From assembly GCF_047553015.1 (NCBI RefSeq), contig NZ_CP180212.1:1798001-1862000 (forward strand): DNA of 64,000 nt, written 5' to 3'. Position numbers and translations under genes: made by a program. This document shows positions 1-9,124 of this stretch, piece after piece. The DNA is from Carnobacterium_A sp047553015 (GTDB lineage Bacteria > Bacillota > Bacilli > Lactobacillales > Carnobacteriaceae). Each line of letters opens with the position of its first letter. Within the stretch, counting starts at the first letter, position 1. The notes beneath the pieces are model-generated. The model did not search any database, had not been told where the DNA came from, and saw nothing but the letters and a program-made list of their open reading frames with translations.

Positions 1-1
1 C

Positions 2-268
2 CGCATCATGCGTCTACTAAAAAAAGATGATTTGCTCGTAACACAAGATTACGGTTTAGCTTCATTAGCCCTAGCAAAAGGCGCTAGTGTAATACACCAT
101 ACTGGGTATCGCTACACTTCAGATAATATTGACCGCTTGTTACAAGATCGGTATTTGAGTGCGATGGTTCGTAAAAGTGGCAAACGGACGAAAGGGCCTA
201 AACCTTTTACAGAAGAAAATCGTTCCGTATTCCGCCAGCTTCTTACTGATATCCTTTCAGTTACTTAG
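2..268 (+). CDS. YaiI/YqxD family (DUF188, UPF0178) protein, 5' truncated
   Basis: This is the C-terminal part of a YaiI/YqxD-family protein. The reading frame is open to the window edge, and the first in-frame ATG (position 8) is internal to the family fold, so the true start lies upstream. The segment DDLLVTQDYGLASLAL, followed by a conserved arginine/lysine-rich stretch (KRTKGPKPFT), is typical of this small family, which has a PIN-like nuclease fold but no firmly established function. It converges on the ASCH-domain gene; the two stop codons overlap by about 3 bases, so the genes are packed tail to tail. Confidence 0.85.
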   Translation, partial: RIMRLLKKDDLLVTQDYGLASLALAKGASVIHHTGYRYTSDNIDRLLQDRYLSAMVRKSGKRTKGPKPFTEENRSVFRQLLTDILSVT

Positions 269-711
269 TCACCCTTATACATTAATTTGAACTCTTCACA
301 AACAACAGGGATTTTTTCATTGAATCCTAACTTATTTTCTGCATACTCTTTAGAGTAGAATTCTTTATGGACCACTCTCCAATACGTTAAGGAGCGATCA
401 CCTTCTCCTTCTTTGAAGGCATGGTCGCTTGTCACTTCATCGTAGGGCACAACATAAACCTTCGTCGTCTGCGTAATGCAGATAGCTTCATCTTGACTAT
501 CTAAAATTATGTTCCATTCGCCGATTTCAGGCAGGGGTTCTCCTTCCAAAGCATACATATCATAGGCTGAAGAAGTAGCTGTTTTGATCTCTTTCATCGT
601 TAAATCAGCCAGTTCATCAGGCACAGCGCCATATTGCCAAGCTACATATTTTTCATTTTTATATTCTGGATCTTTCTCAATAAATTCTTCCCAAAGTTGG
701 TTTTCATTCAT
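265..711 (-). CDS. ASCH domain-containing protein
   Basis: A small soluble protein of 148 aa with features of the ASCH superfamily, a PUA-like fold thought to bind RNA or nucleotides. The middle carries the typical GEPLPEIGEWNIILDSQ strand region, followed by ICITQTTKVYVVPYDEV and a C-terminal YWRVVHKEFY block. I chose the start at 711 rather than the longer ATG at 741 because AGAAGG lies about 9 bases upstream of it. It is transcribed away from the chemoreceptor gene behind it and separated from it by a terminator. Substrate and role are unknown. Confidence 0.8.
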   Translation of the reverse strand: MNENQLWEEFIEKDPEYKNEKYVAWQYGAVPDELADLTMKEIKTATSSAYDMYALEGEPLPEIGEWNIILDSQDEAICITQTTKVYVVPYDEVTSDHAFKEGEGDRSLTYWRVVHKEFYSKEYAENKLGFNEKIPVVCEEFKLMYKGD

Positions 712-774
712 TGCTATTCGCCTTCTCTCTAATGATTTCATCTTAATTCTACCATAATATAACGGTCTCTATGA

Positions 775-835
775 GAAAAAAACCATCAGTTGATAACGCA
801 AGATAAATTCCTCTCTTGTCATCCGCTGATGGTTT
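775..835 (-). terminator. Rho-independent terminator after the 4HB chemoreceptor gene
   Basis: The arms AAACCATCAG (780-789) and CTGATGGTTT (826-835) pair perfectly across a loop of about 36 bases. On the minus strand the stem is followed by a run of T. It sits directly after the chemoreceptor stop codon at 841. Confidence 0.7.
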
Positions 836-840
836 ATTTT

Positions 841-2547
841 TTATAGTTTAAATTTATTAACTATTTGGCTCAAGTTTTCTGCTAATGTAGCTAAGTGTTC
901 TGAATTTCCAGATACTTCTTCCATCGAGCTACTAATTTGTTGTGTAGCAGCAGACGTTTCTTCTACTCCAGCTGCTGATTCTTCAGAAACAGCGGCGATC
1001 TCTTCAATCGAACTTCCCATAATCTCACTATTGGCTGCCATACTTTCTATATTAATAGAAATTTGTTGAATCTCACCAACCATACTTGTGACAGACTTAC
1101 TAATTTTATTAAACGTTTTTCCAGTTGTTTTAATTTGCATTGTGCCTTCTTCAACTTCTGTGTATCCTACTTGTAAAGACTCTCTTACATTTTTTGATTC
1201 TTTCTGGATTGTATTTACGAATCCTGTAATATCTGCAATGGAGACCGCTACTTGTTCGGCTAATTTTCTAACTTCGTCTGCAACAACCGCAAATCCTCTA
1301 CCATGTTCGCCCGCTCTTGCTGCTTCGATTGCTGCGTTTAAAGCTAACAAGTTTGTCTGATCGGCAACCGTTTGGATAATAGAAACTAAATCAGATATTT
1401 CTTTGGTTTGATTGTCTAATGTTCCCATTTTCCCAACCGTATCTTGGACAATCTGATCAATTTTTTGCATTTGTTGGGTAGAAGATTCCATCAATTCTGT
1501 TCCTTGATTGGTCATTTCTAAAATATGTTGAGATGTTTTATTGATTTGATCTCCTCTTTTATTGATATCTTGAACTTTTTTAGTAAAATTGCCCATTACA
1601 ATTGATAAACTGCTTGCTGTATTCGCTTGCGTTTCTGAACCCGTAGCTAGTTCTTGCATTGTTGTTGCTACTTGTTCTGAACCAGATTTCACTTCAAACG
1701 CTGATTGAGTTAATTCTTCACTATTAGCTGTCAATGTTTCCGAAGCAGCTGAAAGTTCGTAAATCATCTCTTTCAATACATCTTGCATTGTATTCATGGA
1801 TTCAGATAATTGGCCAGTCTCATCTTTAGTTGCTACCGTTAACGGCTCAATTTTTAAGTTGCCCTCTGAAATTTCTTTCATTTGTTTCATAACGAGTTTA
1901 ATGGGTCTTGTGATATTTCTTGAAGTAATATAAGCAATGATTACAGAAAATATTGCCACAATAATCGTTACAATAATCCCAGAATTTCTCATTGCTTTGC
2001 CGTCTGCTATGATTTCTTGACCTAAATCTTGGATTCTTTTTTCTCGATAGTCTACTAATTCTGAAAAGCCCTTTTCTAATTCTTGTTCTATTGCTTTAGC
2101 TTGAAGATTCATAATTTCTTCAGCTTTAGCTTTTTCTCCATTGTCATAAGCTTCAAAAGCTTCGTCCGTTAGATTTCCTAAAGCGACTTTTCTACCAATG
2201 AGTTTTTCCATTTCAGGCGAGTCGCTCGTTTCAATAGCCTCATTCTCTAGTGCTATCGCATCTGCTAGTTCTTCCTTAAATTGAGTACGATAAGATTCGT
2301 CTTCATATAATAAAAAACCTCTCATTAAACTTGTGCGCTTATGCACGTCTACCAACAGTTCCTCATTAACAAGTAAAAGTTTTAACTCCTTTTCCATAAC
2401 GGTTTCCACCGATTTATTCATCTCGTTTAAAGAAATCGCATTGTATACACTTTGTATCATGATTAACACCACAATGACAGCAAATCCTGCTAGTATTTTT
2501 ACACTTAAATTTATAATTCTACCTGTTTTTTCTTTTCTTTTTTTCAT
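841..2547 (-). CDS. Methyl-accepting chemotaxis protein, 4HB ligand domain
   Basis: A transmembrane chemoreceptor of 568 aa. TM1 is at about residues 14-36, followed by an extracytoplasmic helical-bundle (4HB_MCP-type) sensor, TM2 at about 188-210, a HAMP domain starting at ITRPIKLV, and the cytoplasmic signalling domain. The hairpin tip contains TNLLALNAAIEAARAGE and GRGFAVVADEVRKLAEQ, the contact site for CheA and CheW. No C-terminal CheR/CheB tethering pentapeptide is seen. It has its own SigD-type promoter (2708-2734) and terminator, so it is a separate late-class motility unit. The ligand cannot be told from sequence. Confidence 0.95.
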   Translation of the reverse strand: MKKRKEKTGRIINLSVKILAGFAVIVVLIMIQSVYNAISLNEMNKSVETVMEKELKLLLVNEELLVDVHKRTSLMRGFLLYEDESYRTQFKEELADAIALENEAIETSDSPEMEKLIGRKVALGNLTDEAFEAYDNGEKAKAEEIMNLQAKAIEQELEKGFSELVDYREKRIQDLGQEIIADGKAMRNSGIIVTIIVAIFSVIIAYITSRNITRPIKLVMKQMKEISEGNLKIEPLTVATKDETGQLSESMNTMQDVLKEMIYELSAASETLTANSEELTQSAFEVKSGSEQVATTMQELATGSETQANTASSLSIVMGNFTKKVQDINKRGDQINKTSQHILEMTNQGTELMESSTQQMQKIDQIVQDTVGKMGTLDNQTKEISDLVSIIQTVADQTNLLALNAAIEAARAGEHGRGFAVVADEVRKLAEQVAVSIADITGFVNTIQKESKNVRESLQVGYTEVEEGTMQIKTTGKTFNKISKSVTSMVGEIQQISINIESMAANSEIMGSSIEEIAAVSEESAAGVEETSAATQQISSSMEEVSGNSEHLATLAENLSQIVNKFKL

Positions 2548-2707
2548 TTTTCAATCCTCTTTTTCGCTAGTTTAGTTTTATACTATTACTTTAACGCATT
2601 TCTACTTATGTATATTTAAAGACTTATACAAGCTCGCTTTTCAAAAATTGATTTATCTTCTATTCAAACTAATCAGACACCAGCCTTCTATTTTCATCTC
2701 ATTTTAT

Positions 2708-2734
2708 ATATCGGCACAGTTAGCTAAAACTTTA
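2708..2734 (-). promoter_or_regulatory. SigD (FliA) promoter of the 4HB chemoreceptor gene
   Basis: Read on the minus strand this is TAAA, exactly 15 bases, then GCCGATAT, which matches the SigD/sigma-28 consensus of flagellated Firmicutes. It lies about 160 bases upstream of the ATG at 2547. The cognate sigma factor gene is at 5165-5881. Confidence 0.85.
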
Positions 2735-2742
2735 TAGCAAAA

Positions 2743-2776
2743 GAAAAAATACTAAGACATTTGTCTCAGTATTTTA
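2743..2776 (-). terminator. Terminator after the ftsE-like gene
   Basis: The arms AATACTAAGAC (2748-2758) and GTCTCAGTATT (2763-2773) form an 11-bp stem with one G-U pair. On the minus strand a T-rich tail follows. It separates the ftsE-like gene from the chemoreceptor promoter. Confidence 0.75.
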
Positions 2777-2793
2777 GTTAATACTATAAAAGT

Positions 2794-3510
2794 TTAAATA
2801 AAGACATAATCCCCTGAATGATAATCATATTGCAAGCTTCCACTATTTTTACATTGATCATCAACAAGTGCACCGTTTTTAATCTCGATTACACGATTAT
2901 GTACTTTATTTACAATAGCTAAGTTATGAGTAACCATAATAATGGTCGTACCCGTCAAATTAATACGATAAAATAAACGCATAATTTCTAGCGCGGTTTT
3001 AGGATCTAAGTTTCCAGTCGGCTCGTCTGCAATGAGAACTTTAGGCTTGTTAACGATTGCTCGTGCAATTCCAATTCTCTGTTGCTCCCCACCAGATAAT
3101 TGTGTGGGTTTTTGATCCGCTTTGTCTTCAAGTTCAACCTGAATGAGCGCTTCCATTACACGATTTTTTATCTCTTCAGGATTTGTTCCGATTACTTCTA
3201 ATGCGTAAGAAATATTTTCAAAAACTGTCCGATTTTTCAGTAAGCGGTAATCTTGGAAAACAACTCCGATTTGGCGTCTTAACTTGGGTATATCTTTACT
3301 TTTTATTTTCGCTAAATCAAATCCACAAACAGTCATCTTTCCTTTCGTCATTTTCTCTTCTCGGATAATCAGCTTTGCAAAAGTTGATTTTCCAGAACCA
3401 CTTGCTCCAATGACATAGACAAATTCTCCAGCTTCAATCGATACCGATATATCCCGAAGTGCTTTTACTCCTTTAGGATAGGTTTTTCCTACATTTTCCA
3501 TCTTAATCAT
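2794..3510 (-). CDS. ftsE: FtsE-like ABC transporter ATP-binding protein
   Basis: An ABC ATPase of 238 aa, closest in pattern to the FtsE cell-division ATPase. Walker A is GASGSGKST near residue 36, the Q-loop is VVFQDYRLL, the signature is LSGGEQQRIGIARAI, Walker B is VLIADEPTGNLDP and the switch histidine is in MVTHN. FtsE normally works with the membrane protein FtsX to control peptidoglycan hydrolases, and the two genes usually overlap. Here no ftsX follows: the next gene is a chemoreceptor behind a terminator. The C-terminal tail (about 25 residues after VIEIKNGALV) is unlike the usual acidic FtsE end. It may be a second, flagellum-associated copy or partner an FtsX encoded elsewhere. 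Family call firm; role inferred. Confidence 0.8.
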   Translation of the reverse strand: MIKMENVGKTYPKGVKALRDISVSIEAGEFVYVIGASGSGKSTFAKLIIREEKMTKGKMTVCGFDLAKIKSKDIPKLRRQIGVVFQDYRLLKNRTVFENISYALEVIGTNPEEIKNRVMEALIQVELEDKADQKPTQLSGGEQQRIGIARAIVNKPKVLIADEPTGNLDPKTALEIMRLFYRINLTGTTIIMVTHNLAIVNKVHNRVIEIKNGALVDDQCKNSGSLQYDYHSGDYVFI

Positions 3511-3543
3511 GCTTCATCACCTATATATCCTCAAATTCTTTCC

Positions 3544-3560
3544 TGACCCAGTTTGAGTCA
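3544..3560. promoter_or_regulatory. Palindrome upstream of the ftsE-like gene
   Basis: TGACCCA, three bases, TGAGTCA: two 7-bp arms with one mismatch, about 34 bases before the ftsE-like start. It could be an operator or chance; no protein is known to bind it. Confidence 0.25.
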
Positions 3561-3645
3561 ACCTACCGTTGTAAATGCATTTGCCTTAGGAGAAGTATCA
3601 CTAACTGTTTTACCAGGCTTATTATTTCAGCAATAAATTTTCGCT

Positions 3646-4401
3646 TTATTGTTTGAACTGATTGATGACTGACATCATTTCATCTGTCCCTTGTGCTACT
3701 TTCATATTCAAAGAATACGAACGTTGGGCTAACATCATATCTGTGATTGCGGTAGCCAAATCTGTATTCGAGGCTTCTAAATAATGCTGCTGAATGGAGC
3801 CATCTTGTTCGACAAAATCGCCAGTATAACTAAATTTATTCTCTCCTACAGAAACCATCGCATCTGCATTAGCTGGATTAAATAATAAAATTCTTCCAAC
3901 CACTTGATTTTCGTTTGCTGTTTGAATACGAACGTCACCATTTTCAGCGATACTAACTTCTCCTTGTGCCCACTGTTCAGATGGAATTACTGAGTCAATC
4001 GACAAGCGGTCGCCTTTACTATTTGTAATGGACTTATCACCATTTAGTTGAAATGCTCCATCACGAGTCAAATAAAACTGATTATTCTCATCTGTTACTC
4101 CAAAAAAACCATTGCCTTCAATCGCTAAATGGTAAGGGCTAGTATCAGAAATAAGCGATCCCTGAGTATGATTCATTGTTGCGATCGTACTTTTAGTTCC
4201 TCTATTAATTCCACTATTTTGCGTTTGATCTGATAAAAGAAGATTCTTACTCGTTAAATCATTTTTCAATAATTCGCTAAAATGATTGTTTTTAGATTTA
4301 TAACCTGTAGTATTTACGTTAGCAATATCATTAGATAACGTATTCATTGACGCTTGGATAGCATTTAATCCACTTTTACTTGTACTTAAAGAGATATTCA
4401 C
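3646..4401 (-). CDS. Flagellar distal rod / hook-basal body protein (FlhP/FlgG-like)
   Basis: A FlgF/FlgG-family axial protein of 251 aa. It has the N-terminal rod signature (SNDIANVNTTGYKS), the central FlgE/F/G core (LAIEGNGFFGV, YLTRDGAFQLN) and the C-terminal heptad-repeat helix (SNTDLATAITDMMLAQRSYSLN). These proteins lack a cleaved signal and are exported through the flagellar type III apparatus. The start is a GTG at 4401 with AGGAGG 8 bases upstream. Together with the preceding gene it matches the flhO-flhP pair that makes the distal rod in Bacillus. Which of the two is FlgF and which FlgG cannot be settled by eye. Confidence 0.9.
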   Translation of the reverse strand: MNISLSTSKSGLNAIQASMNTLSNDIANVNTTGYKSKNNHFSELLKNDLTSKNLLLSDQTQNSGINRGTKSTIATMNHTQGSLISDTSPYHLAIEGNGFFGVTDENNQFYLTRDGAFQLNGDKSITNSKGDRLSIDSVIPSEQWAQGEVSIAENGDVRIQTANENQVVGRILLFNPANADAMVSVGENKFSYTGDFVEQDGSIQQHYLEASNTDLATAITDMMLAQRSYSLNMKVAQGTDEMMSVINQFKQ

Positions 4402-4413
4402 TTATTCTTCCTC

Positions 4414-5172
4414 CTAAACTCTTCCAATTTCATTGACGGCTTTTTTCAAAGTCTCATCAGCTGCACTTAACGCTTTTTGATTAGCCCCGAATTCTCGAGA
4501 GACAAGCATCAAATTCGTAATTTCATCAACGGTTTTAACATTTGATGTTTCAATCATGCCTTGATAAACGGTCATTTCACCATTCATCGCCGCTCCACCT
4601 TGTCCCGTATATAACGTTCCACCCATACTTGTTAGCGTCGCTGGGTTTTCAAACTCCGTTAGCAGTAGTTGCATGGCTGTTCCATTGATTCTTCCGGCAC
4701 TATCTACAAAAAAATCTGTTGCGTTTACTTGAATCGGTCTTGCTTGGCCTGTTGCGTCTCTTCCCATTACCCTATGTCCATCTTGACTAACAAGCTCACC
4801 AGTAGCATTTACTGAAAACTGACCATTCTTTGTGTAATACGTCTGACCATCATCTCCGGTTAATGTGAAAAAGCCATTGCCACTCAACGCAAGATCTGTT
4901 TGAGAATTGGTTTCTTTTAATTCACCTGGTTCAAAATTTTTATAAACTTCATCTAATTGATTGCTGAAATTATACCCACCTAGCGTTTGCTGTTGATCCA
5001 ATTGCGGTTTGTCTAAAGAATTGATGAGCGTATTACCAGCACGTGTGCTTTGAATCAATTCTTGTGATTTGTATCCTGCAGTATTTATATTAGCTACATT
5101 TGCACTGATATTTTCTTGTCTTTTTTGTAAAACATTAAAATTTCGACTAAGTGTATCCATACTTCTAATCAT
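4414..5172 (-). CDS. Flagellar rod / hook-basal body protein (FlhO/FlgF-like)
   Basis: A second FlgF/FlgG-family protein, 252 aa. It has the N-terminal NISANVANINTAGYKSQ signature, a central core with LALSGNGFFTLT and YYTKNGQFSVN, and the C-terminal helix SNVKTVDEITNLMLVSRE. It overlaps the end of the sigma-factor gene by 8 bases, and its ATG is preceded by GAGGAG, so the two are translationally coupled. It is exported through the flagellar apparatus to build the rod beneath the hook. Confidence 0.9.
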   Translation of the reverse strand: MIRSMDTLSRNFNVLQKRQENISANVANINTAGYKSQELIQSTRAGNTLINSLDKPQLDQQQTLGGYNFSNQLDEVYKNFEPGELKETNSQTDLALSGNGFFTLTGDDGQTYYTKNGQFSVNATGELVSQDGHRVMGRDATGQARPIQVNATDFFVDSAGRINGTAMQLLLTEFENPATLTSMGGTLYTGQGGAAMNGEMTVYQGMIETSNVKTVDEITNLMLVSREFGANQKALSAADETLKKAVNEIGRV

Positions 5173-5881
5173 CGTATTCTCTCCTCATTGACTCTCTGAG
5201 TTTTAGTATTATTTTCCCATGAATTTGTGAAACACGCGGAACAGATATGTCAAAAACGTGTGCGATTTGTTTTAACGATAGCTCATCAACGTAGTACATG
5301 TTTAAAATGATTTGTTCTCTTTGAGATAATTTATCGATGTGGACACTCAATAATGCTTGACGTTCTTTATCGGTTAGACTATCTTCAGTATTGTTAACTT
5401 GTTTGTCTTCTAAAAAGTTTATTAACTCTGTTTCATTGCCATCGTCACTGAACATTGCTTTTTCTAAAGAAACAGAAGCTAGCTGATGGACGGTTTCATG
5501 AATTTTAGATAATTGCTTTTCATTGATGCCTAGTTCCTCACAAATTTCTAATTCTGTCGGTGTTTGCATCAGTGATTTTTCAAGATTTTCTTTGGCACGG
5601 TAGTATTCATTTAGTCGAGTTAATCGAGTTCTTGAAACAGGTGCTGTTTTTCTGACTTCGTCAATGATGGTCCCTTTAATTCTAATATAAGCATAGCCTT
5701 CAAAGGGCACTTTTTTTGTTTTATCAAACTTTTCAAGAGCATCCATTAAGCCAATAACACCGATGTTATATAGATCGCCGCGATCATACTCACTGCGTTT
5801 AATTGTCAGACCATTTACCACCTTTTCCACTAAGGGCAGGTATTTTATGATTTCTTTTTCTCGATCATTTTCATAATACAT
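5165..5881 (-). CDS. fliA: Flagellar RNA polymerase sigma factor SigD/FliA
   Basis: A sigma-70 family factor of 238 aa of the sigma-28 class. Region 2 includes LVEKVVNGL, DLYNIGVIGLMDALEKFD and FEGYAYIRIKGTIIDEVR. Region 3 is around TELEICEELGINEKQL, and region 4 contains LSQREQIILNMYYVDELSLKQIAHVFDISVPRVSQIH, the helix-turn-helix for the -35 element. It follows flhA and overlaps the flhO-like gene. The anti-sigma factor FlgM is encoded at 32962-33252. Six promoters in this window match its expected recognition pattern, giving an internally consistent regulon. The start at 5881 has GAGGAGG upstream. Confidence 0.95.
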   Translation of the reverse strand: MYYENDREKEIIKYLPLVEKVVNGLTIKRSEYDRGDLYNIGVIGLMDALEKFDKTKKVPFEGYAYIRIKGTIIDEVRKTAPVSRTRLTRLNEYYRAKENLEKSLMQTPTELEICEELGINEKQLSKIHETVHQLASVSLEKAMFSDDGNETELINFLEDKQVNNTEDSLTDKERQALLSVHIDKLSQREQIILNMYYVDELSLKQIAHVFDISVPRVSQIHGKIILKLRESMRREYDD

Positions 5882-5935
5882 CTGCTTTCCTCCTCATCTA
5901 GAAAACTGGATTAACCTGATTTTTTACATTGTTTA

Positions 5936-8017
5936 TTAACTTTCAATCATCCCAACGCTCTCAATAACAACATCATTAGGAACTTCGTTTAACGATAAAA
6001 CAGCTAAATCAGGAAAATTGTATGAAATTAAATTTTTCATAGCTGGCCTAATTTTAGGTGACGACAATAAAACATGTGGAATTCCTTGCATCATTAATTG
6101 ATTTTGAATTGTTGTAATACTATCAAATAATTTTGTTACTCTATCTGGTTGAAGCACTGGAATAGACCCACCAGAAGATTTTTGGATACTGCGACTAATC
6201 ATTTCTTCTGTATCAGGGAATATCGTCACAACTTGTAATACTCCATTTTCATCTAAGTGAGGCCTGACGACTGTCCTATTGAGCGATTGACGCACGTACT
6301 CGGTCAATAGCTCTGCTTCTTTGGTTGTGTTGCCATAATCTGCTAACGTTTCTAAAATCGTGACTAAATCGTTAATAGGGATGTTTTCTTTCAATAGGTT
6401 TTGTAAAACTTTTTGAACCTCACCCAGTCGTAAAATATCTGGGATTAATTCATCAATCACAACTCCATACTTATCTTTGATTCCTTCTAATAATTGCTTA
6501 ACTTCTTGTCTGCCTAATAATTCATAACTTGATTTATAGAGCGTTTCTTTCAAGTGCGTTACCAATACCGTTAACGGTTCAACAACGGTGTAGCCTCTTA
6601 AATCAGCTGTTTCTTTATCTGACTCATTCACCCACATGGCATCTAAGCCAAAAGCTGGTTCTTTTGTTGGAATCCCATCAAAATCAAAATCCGTTTCACC
6701 CGGATCTACAATCAGAAATTTATCCAGAAACAGTTCTCCTTTAGCAACGGTATTCCCTTTAATTTTAATCAAGTAACTATTTGCGTTTAATTGGAGATTA
6801 TCTCGGATACGAACAGGGCTAAGAAGAATCCCTAATTCATGAGAACTTTGTTTACGGATGTTGGAAATATGATCCATCAAGTTATTGTCTTGCGTATCAT
6901 CTGCAATTGGAATCAGACCATAGCCAATTTCAACCGAAATCCGGTCAACTTGAAAAGAAGTAATGGACTCTTCTTCATTTTTTTCCTGACTTGTACGCAT
7001 AGCTGCCTGATTTTTCATTTCATCTTCTTTGTTTTCTGTTTGTTGGTTCTTATCATTTTCCATTGTTAGATAGCCACTAACACCGGCTGCTAAACCTAAT
7101 AATAAAAATGGAAAGGTAGGAAAACCTGGAATAATAGCAAATACGATTAAAATAGAAGACAACATAAACATAACTTTTGGTGCACTAAATAATTCTTTGC
7201 CTACAACACTACCAAAGCCACTATTGCTTCCTGAACGAGTAACCAATATTCCGGATGCAACAGAGATTAGTAAAGAGGGAATCTGACTAACTAAACCATC
7301 ACCAATCGTTAATTTCCCAAATTGATTCAACGCTTCCATGATACCCATATCGCTTTGTACCGTATGGATAACAATCCCACCAATCAAGTTAATGACTGTA
7401 ATAATGATACCTGCTATGGCATCGCCCTTAACAAACTTACTCGCTCCATCCATAGCTCCAAAGAATTGTGTCTCTCGTTCTAAATCAGACCGTCTTCTTT
7501 TCGCTGTGTCTTCATCAATTAAGCCTGAATTTAAGTCGGCATCAATCGACATCTGCTTTCCTGGCATCGCATCTAAAGTAAAACGAGCCGATACTTCCGA
7601 TACTCGACTAGCTCCGTTTGTTACAACCATCAATTGTATAATAACAATAATAATAAAGATAACTGCACCAACAACCACATTATTTCCTGCTACAAAATTA
7701 GCAAAGGTATCAATAACTGATCCAGCTTCACCAACAGTTAAAATCAATCGAGTTGAAGAAATATTTAACGCTAATCGAAACATGGTCGTGATCAACAGTA
7801 AGGTTGGAAAAGTTGAAAACTCTAATACGCTTTTAGAAAAAAGAGTCAATAGTAAAATAGTAACAGATAGCGCAATATTGACGACTAACATAAAATCCAA
7901 TAAAAAAGACGGCAACGGAATAATAATCATTCCTAAAATAGCCACTACAAAAAAGGCTATTAATACATCTAATGATTGTGCTAGTTTTTCAAATTTCCCC
8001 ATAAAAGCAGTTAACAT
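5936..8017 (-). CDS. flhA: Flagellar type III export gate protein FlhA
   Basis: A 693-aa FHIPEP-family protein, the large export-gate subunit that uses the proton motive force and docks export chaperones. The N-terminal half (about residues 15-320) holds around eight membrane segments, with the conserved NGASRVSEVSARFTLDAMPG and GAMDGASKFVKGDAIAGI loops. An acidic linker around residues 325-350 leads into the cytoplasmic domain (about 350-693). The start at 8017 has GAGGGG 8 bases upstream. It follows flhB and runs directly into fliA; the flhF and flhG genes that often sit here are missing. Confidence 0.97.
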   Translation of the reverse strand: MLTAFMGKFEKLAQSLDVLIAFFVVAILGMIIIPLPSFLLDFMLVVNIALSVTILLLTLFSKSVLEFSTFPTLLLITTMFRLALNISSTRLILTVGEAGSVIDTFANFVAGNNVVVGAVIFIIIVIIQLMVVTNGASRVSEVSARFTLDAMPGKQMSIDADLNSGLIDEDTAKRRRSDLERETQFFGAMDGASKFVKGDAIAGIIITVINLIGGIVIHTVQSDMGIMEALNQFGKLTIGDGLVSQIPSLLISVASGILVTRSGSNSGFGSVVGKELFSAPKVMFMLSSILIVFAIIPGFPTFPFLLLGLAAGVSGYLTMENDKNQQTENKEDEMKNQAAMRTSQEKNEEESITSFQVDRISVEIGYGLIPIADDTQDNNLMDHISNIRKQSSHELGILLSPVRIRDNLQLNANSYLIKIKGNTVAKGELFLDKFLIVDPGETDFDFDGIPTKEPAFGLDAMWVNESDKETADLRGYTVVEPLTVLVTHLKETLYKSSYELLGRQEVKQLLEGIKDKYGVVIDELIPDILRLGEVQKVLQNLLKENIPINDLVTILETLADYGNTTKEAELLTEYVRQSLNRTVVRPHLDENGVLQVVTIFPDTEEMISRSIQKSSGGSIPVLQPDRVTKLFDSITTIQNQLMMQGIPHVLLSSPKIRPAMKNLISYNFPDLAVLSLNEVPNDVVIESVGMIES

Positions 8018-8045
8018 TTCTTCGACCCCTCATCCTTTTTAAACA

Positions 8046-9113
8046 TTAAATTTTGTGTTTGGTCATTTCTTCCATTTGATAAACCAGAGCTAAAATCTCA
8101 GCAATCGCTTGATACAAGTCAATTGGCACCGGTTGTCCAACCTCAATGGATTGATACATGGCTCTAGCAACAGGTTTATTTTCTATAATAGGTACATTTG
8201 ATTCTTTTGCCCGTTCTTTTATTTTGACTGCTTGATGATCCGCTCCTTTGGCAACAATAACTGGAACTTCATCTTTGCTTTTATCGTAACGAATAGCAAT
8301 AGCTAGATGAGTTGGATTGGTAATGACGACCGTTGCCGTTTCCACGTCGGCCAACATACCACTAGTCAATTGTCTATGGAATTGCTTCCGCTTGCCTTTA
8401 ATCTGTGGATCTCCTTCACTTTCTTTGTATTCATCTTTTAGCTCCTGCTTAGACATTTTCAAGCCGTTTCGATAATCGTAAACTTGATAAATATAATCTG
8501 CAATACCTAGAACTAATAAGATAATTCCTAATTGAACGCCTAATTTTTTTATGAGTTCCATGACCAAAAAGAATAATTTTTCGGTGCGAACGTTGCTAGA
8601 GTTTATAATTGGATTGATAGATGACGAAATCATTAAGTACGCTATCCAAAAAATGAGTCCCAACTTCATAATATTTTTTAACAAGGCAAACATTGTTTTT
8701 TTGCTAAACATATTCTTAAAACCACTGACTGGATTTATCTTTTTTATATCGAATTTAATGGCCTCAGCAGAAAAAAGAAAACCCGTTTGTAGCATACTTG
8801 CTACTAGTGAAGCAAAAAAACCAATAACTAGAAATGGTCCTGCTAAGACTAGCGTAAATAGAATAGCATTTATGCCGATACTACCTAAATTATTTTCTAG
8901 TCCGTCTACTAAAAGACCTTCTGATAAGTAAAATCTTAAGTATAAAAATCCTTGTTTCAATATGTATGGTCCTAAAGAGGCTGAAGCGCCGACAAAAACA
9001 ATGAACGTGACAGCAGACGTTAGATCTTGGCTTTTAGCAATTTGTCCCTTTTTCCTTGAATCTCTTATCTTCTTAGGACTGGGTTTTTCTGTTTTCCCAT
9101 CTTTTTCTGCCAT
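8046..9113 (-). CDS. flhB: Flagellar type III export switch protein FlhB
   Basis: A 355-aa export-gate protein with four membrane segments in the first 210 residues and a cytoplasmic C-terminal domain carrying the autocleavage motif NPTH (in VVITNPTHLAIAIRYD). Cleavage between N and P switches export from rod/hook to filament substrates, on a signal from FliK. The N-terminus KTEKPSPKKIRDSRKKGQIA is typical. It lies between fliR and flhA. Because FlhB reads the hook-length signal, it is the direct partner of the unusually long FliK encoded here. Confidence 0.97.
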   Translation of the reverse strand: MAEKDGKTEKPSPKKIRDSRKKGQIAKSQDLTSAVTFIVFVGASASLGPYILKQGFLYLRFYLSEGLLVDGLENNLGSIGINAILFTLVLAGPFLVIGFFASLVASMLQTGFLFSAEAIKFDIKKINPVSGFKNMFSKKTMFALLKNIMKLGLIFWIAYLMISSSINPIINSSNVRTEKLFFLVMELIKKLGVQLGIILLVLGIADYIYQVYDYRNGLKMSKQELKDEYKESEGDPQIKGKRKQFHRQLTSGMLADVETATVVITNPTHLAIAIRYDKSKDEVPVIVAKGADHQAVKIKERAKESNVPIIENKPVARAMYQSIEVGQPVPIDLYQAIAEILALVYQMEEMTKHKI

Positions 9114-9124
9114 CTTTTCTCACC

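Noticed and set aside
3560..3630. Short minus-strand frame (NNKPGKTVSDTSPKANAF, then stop) between the rod gene and ftsE
   Set aside because: It looks slightly like the end of a surface protein, but it is about 22 codons, has a stop just before it and no start signal; chance cannot be excluded.
7338..8042. 234-codon plus-strand open frame opposite flhA
   Set aside because: It is a shadow of the FlhA membrane-domain codons, with no ribosome-binding site and no recognisable protein features.
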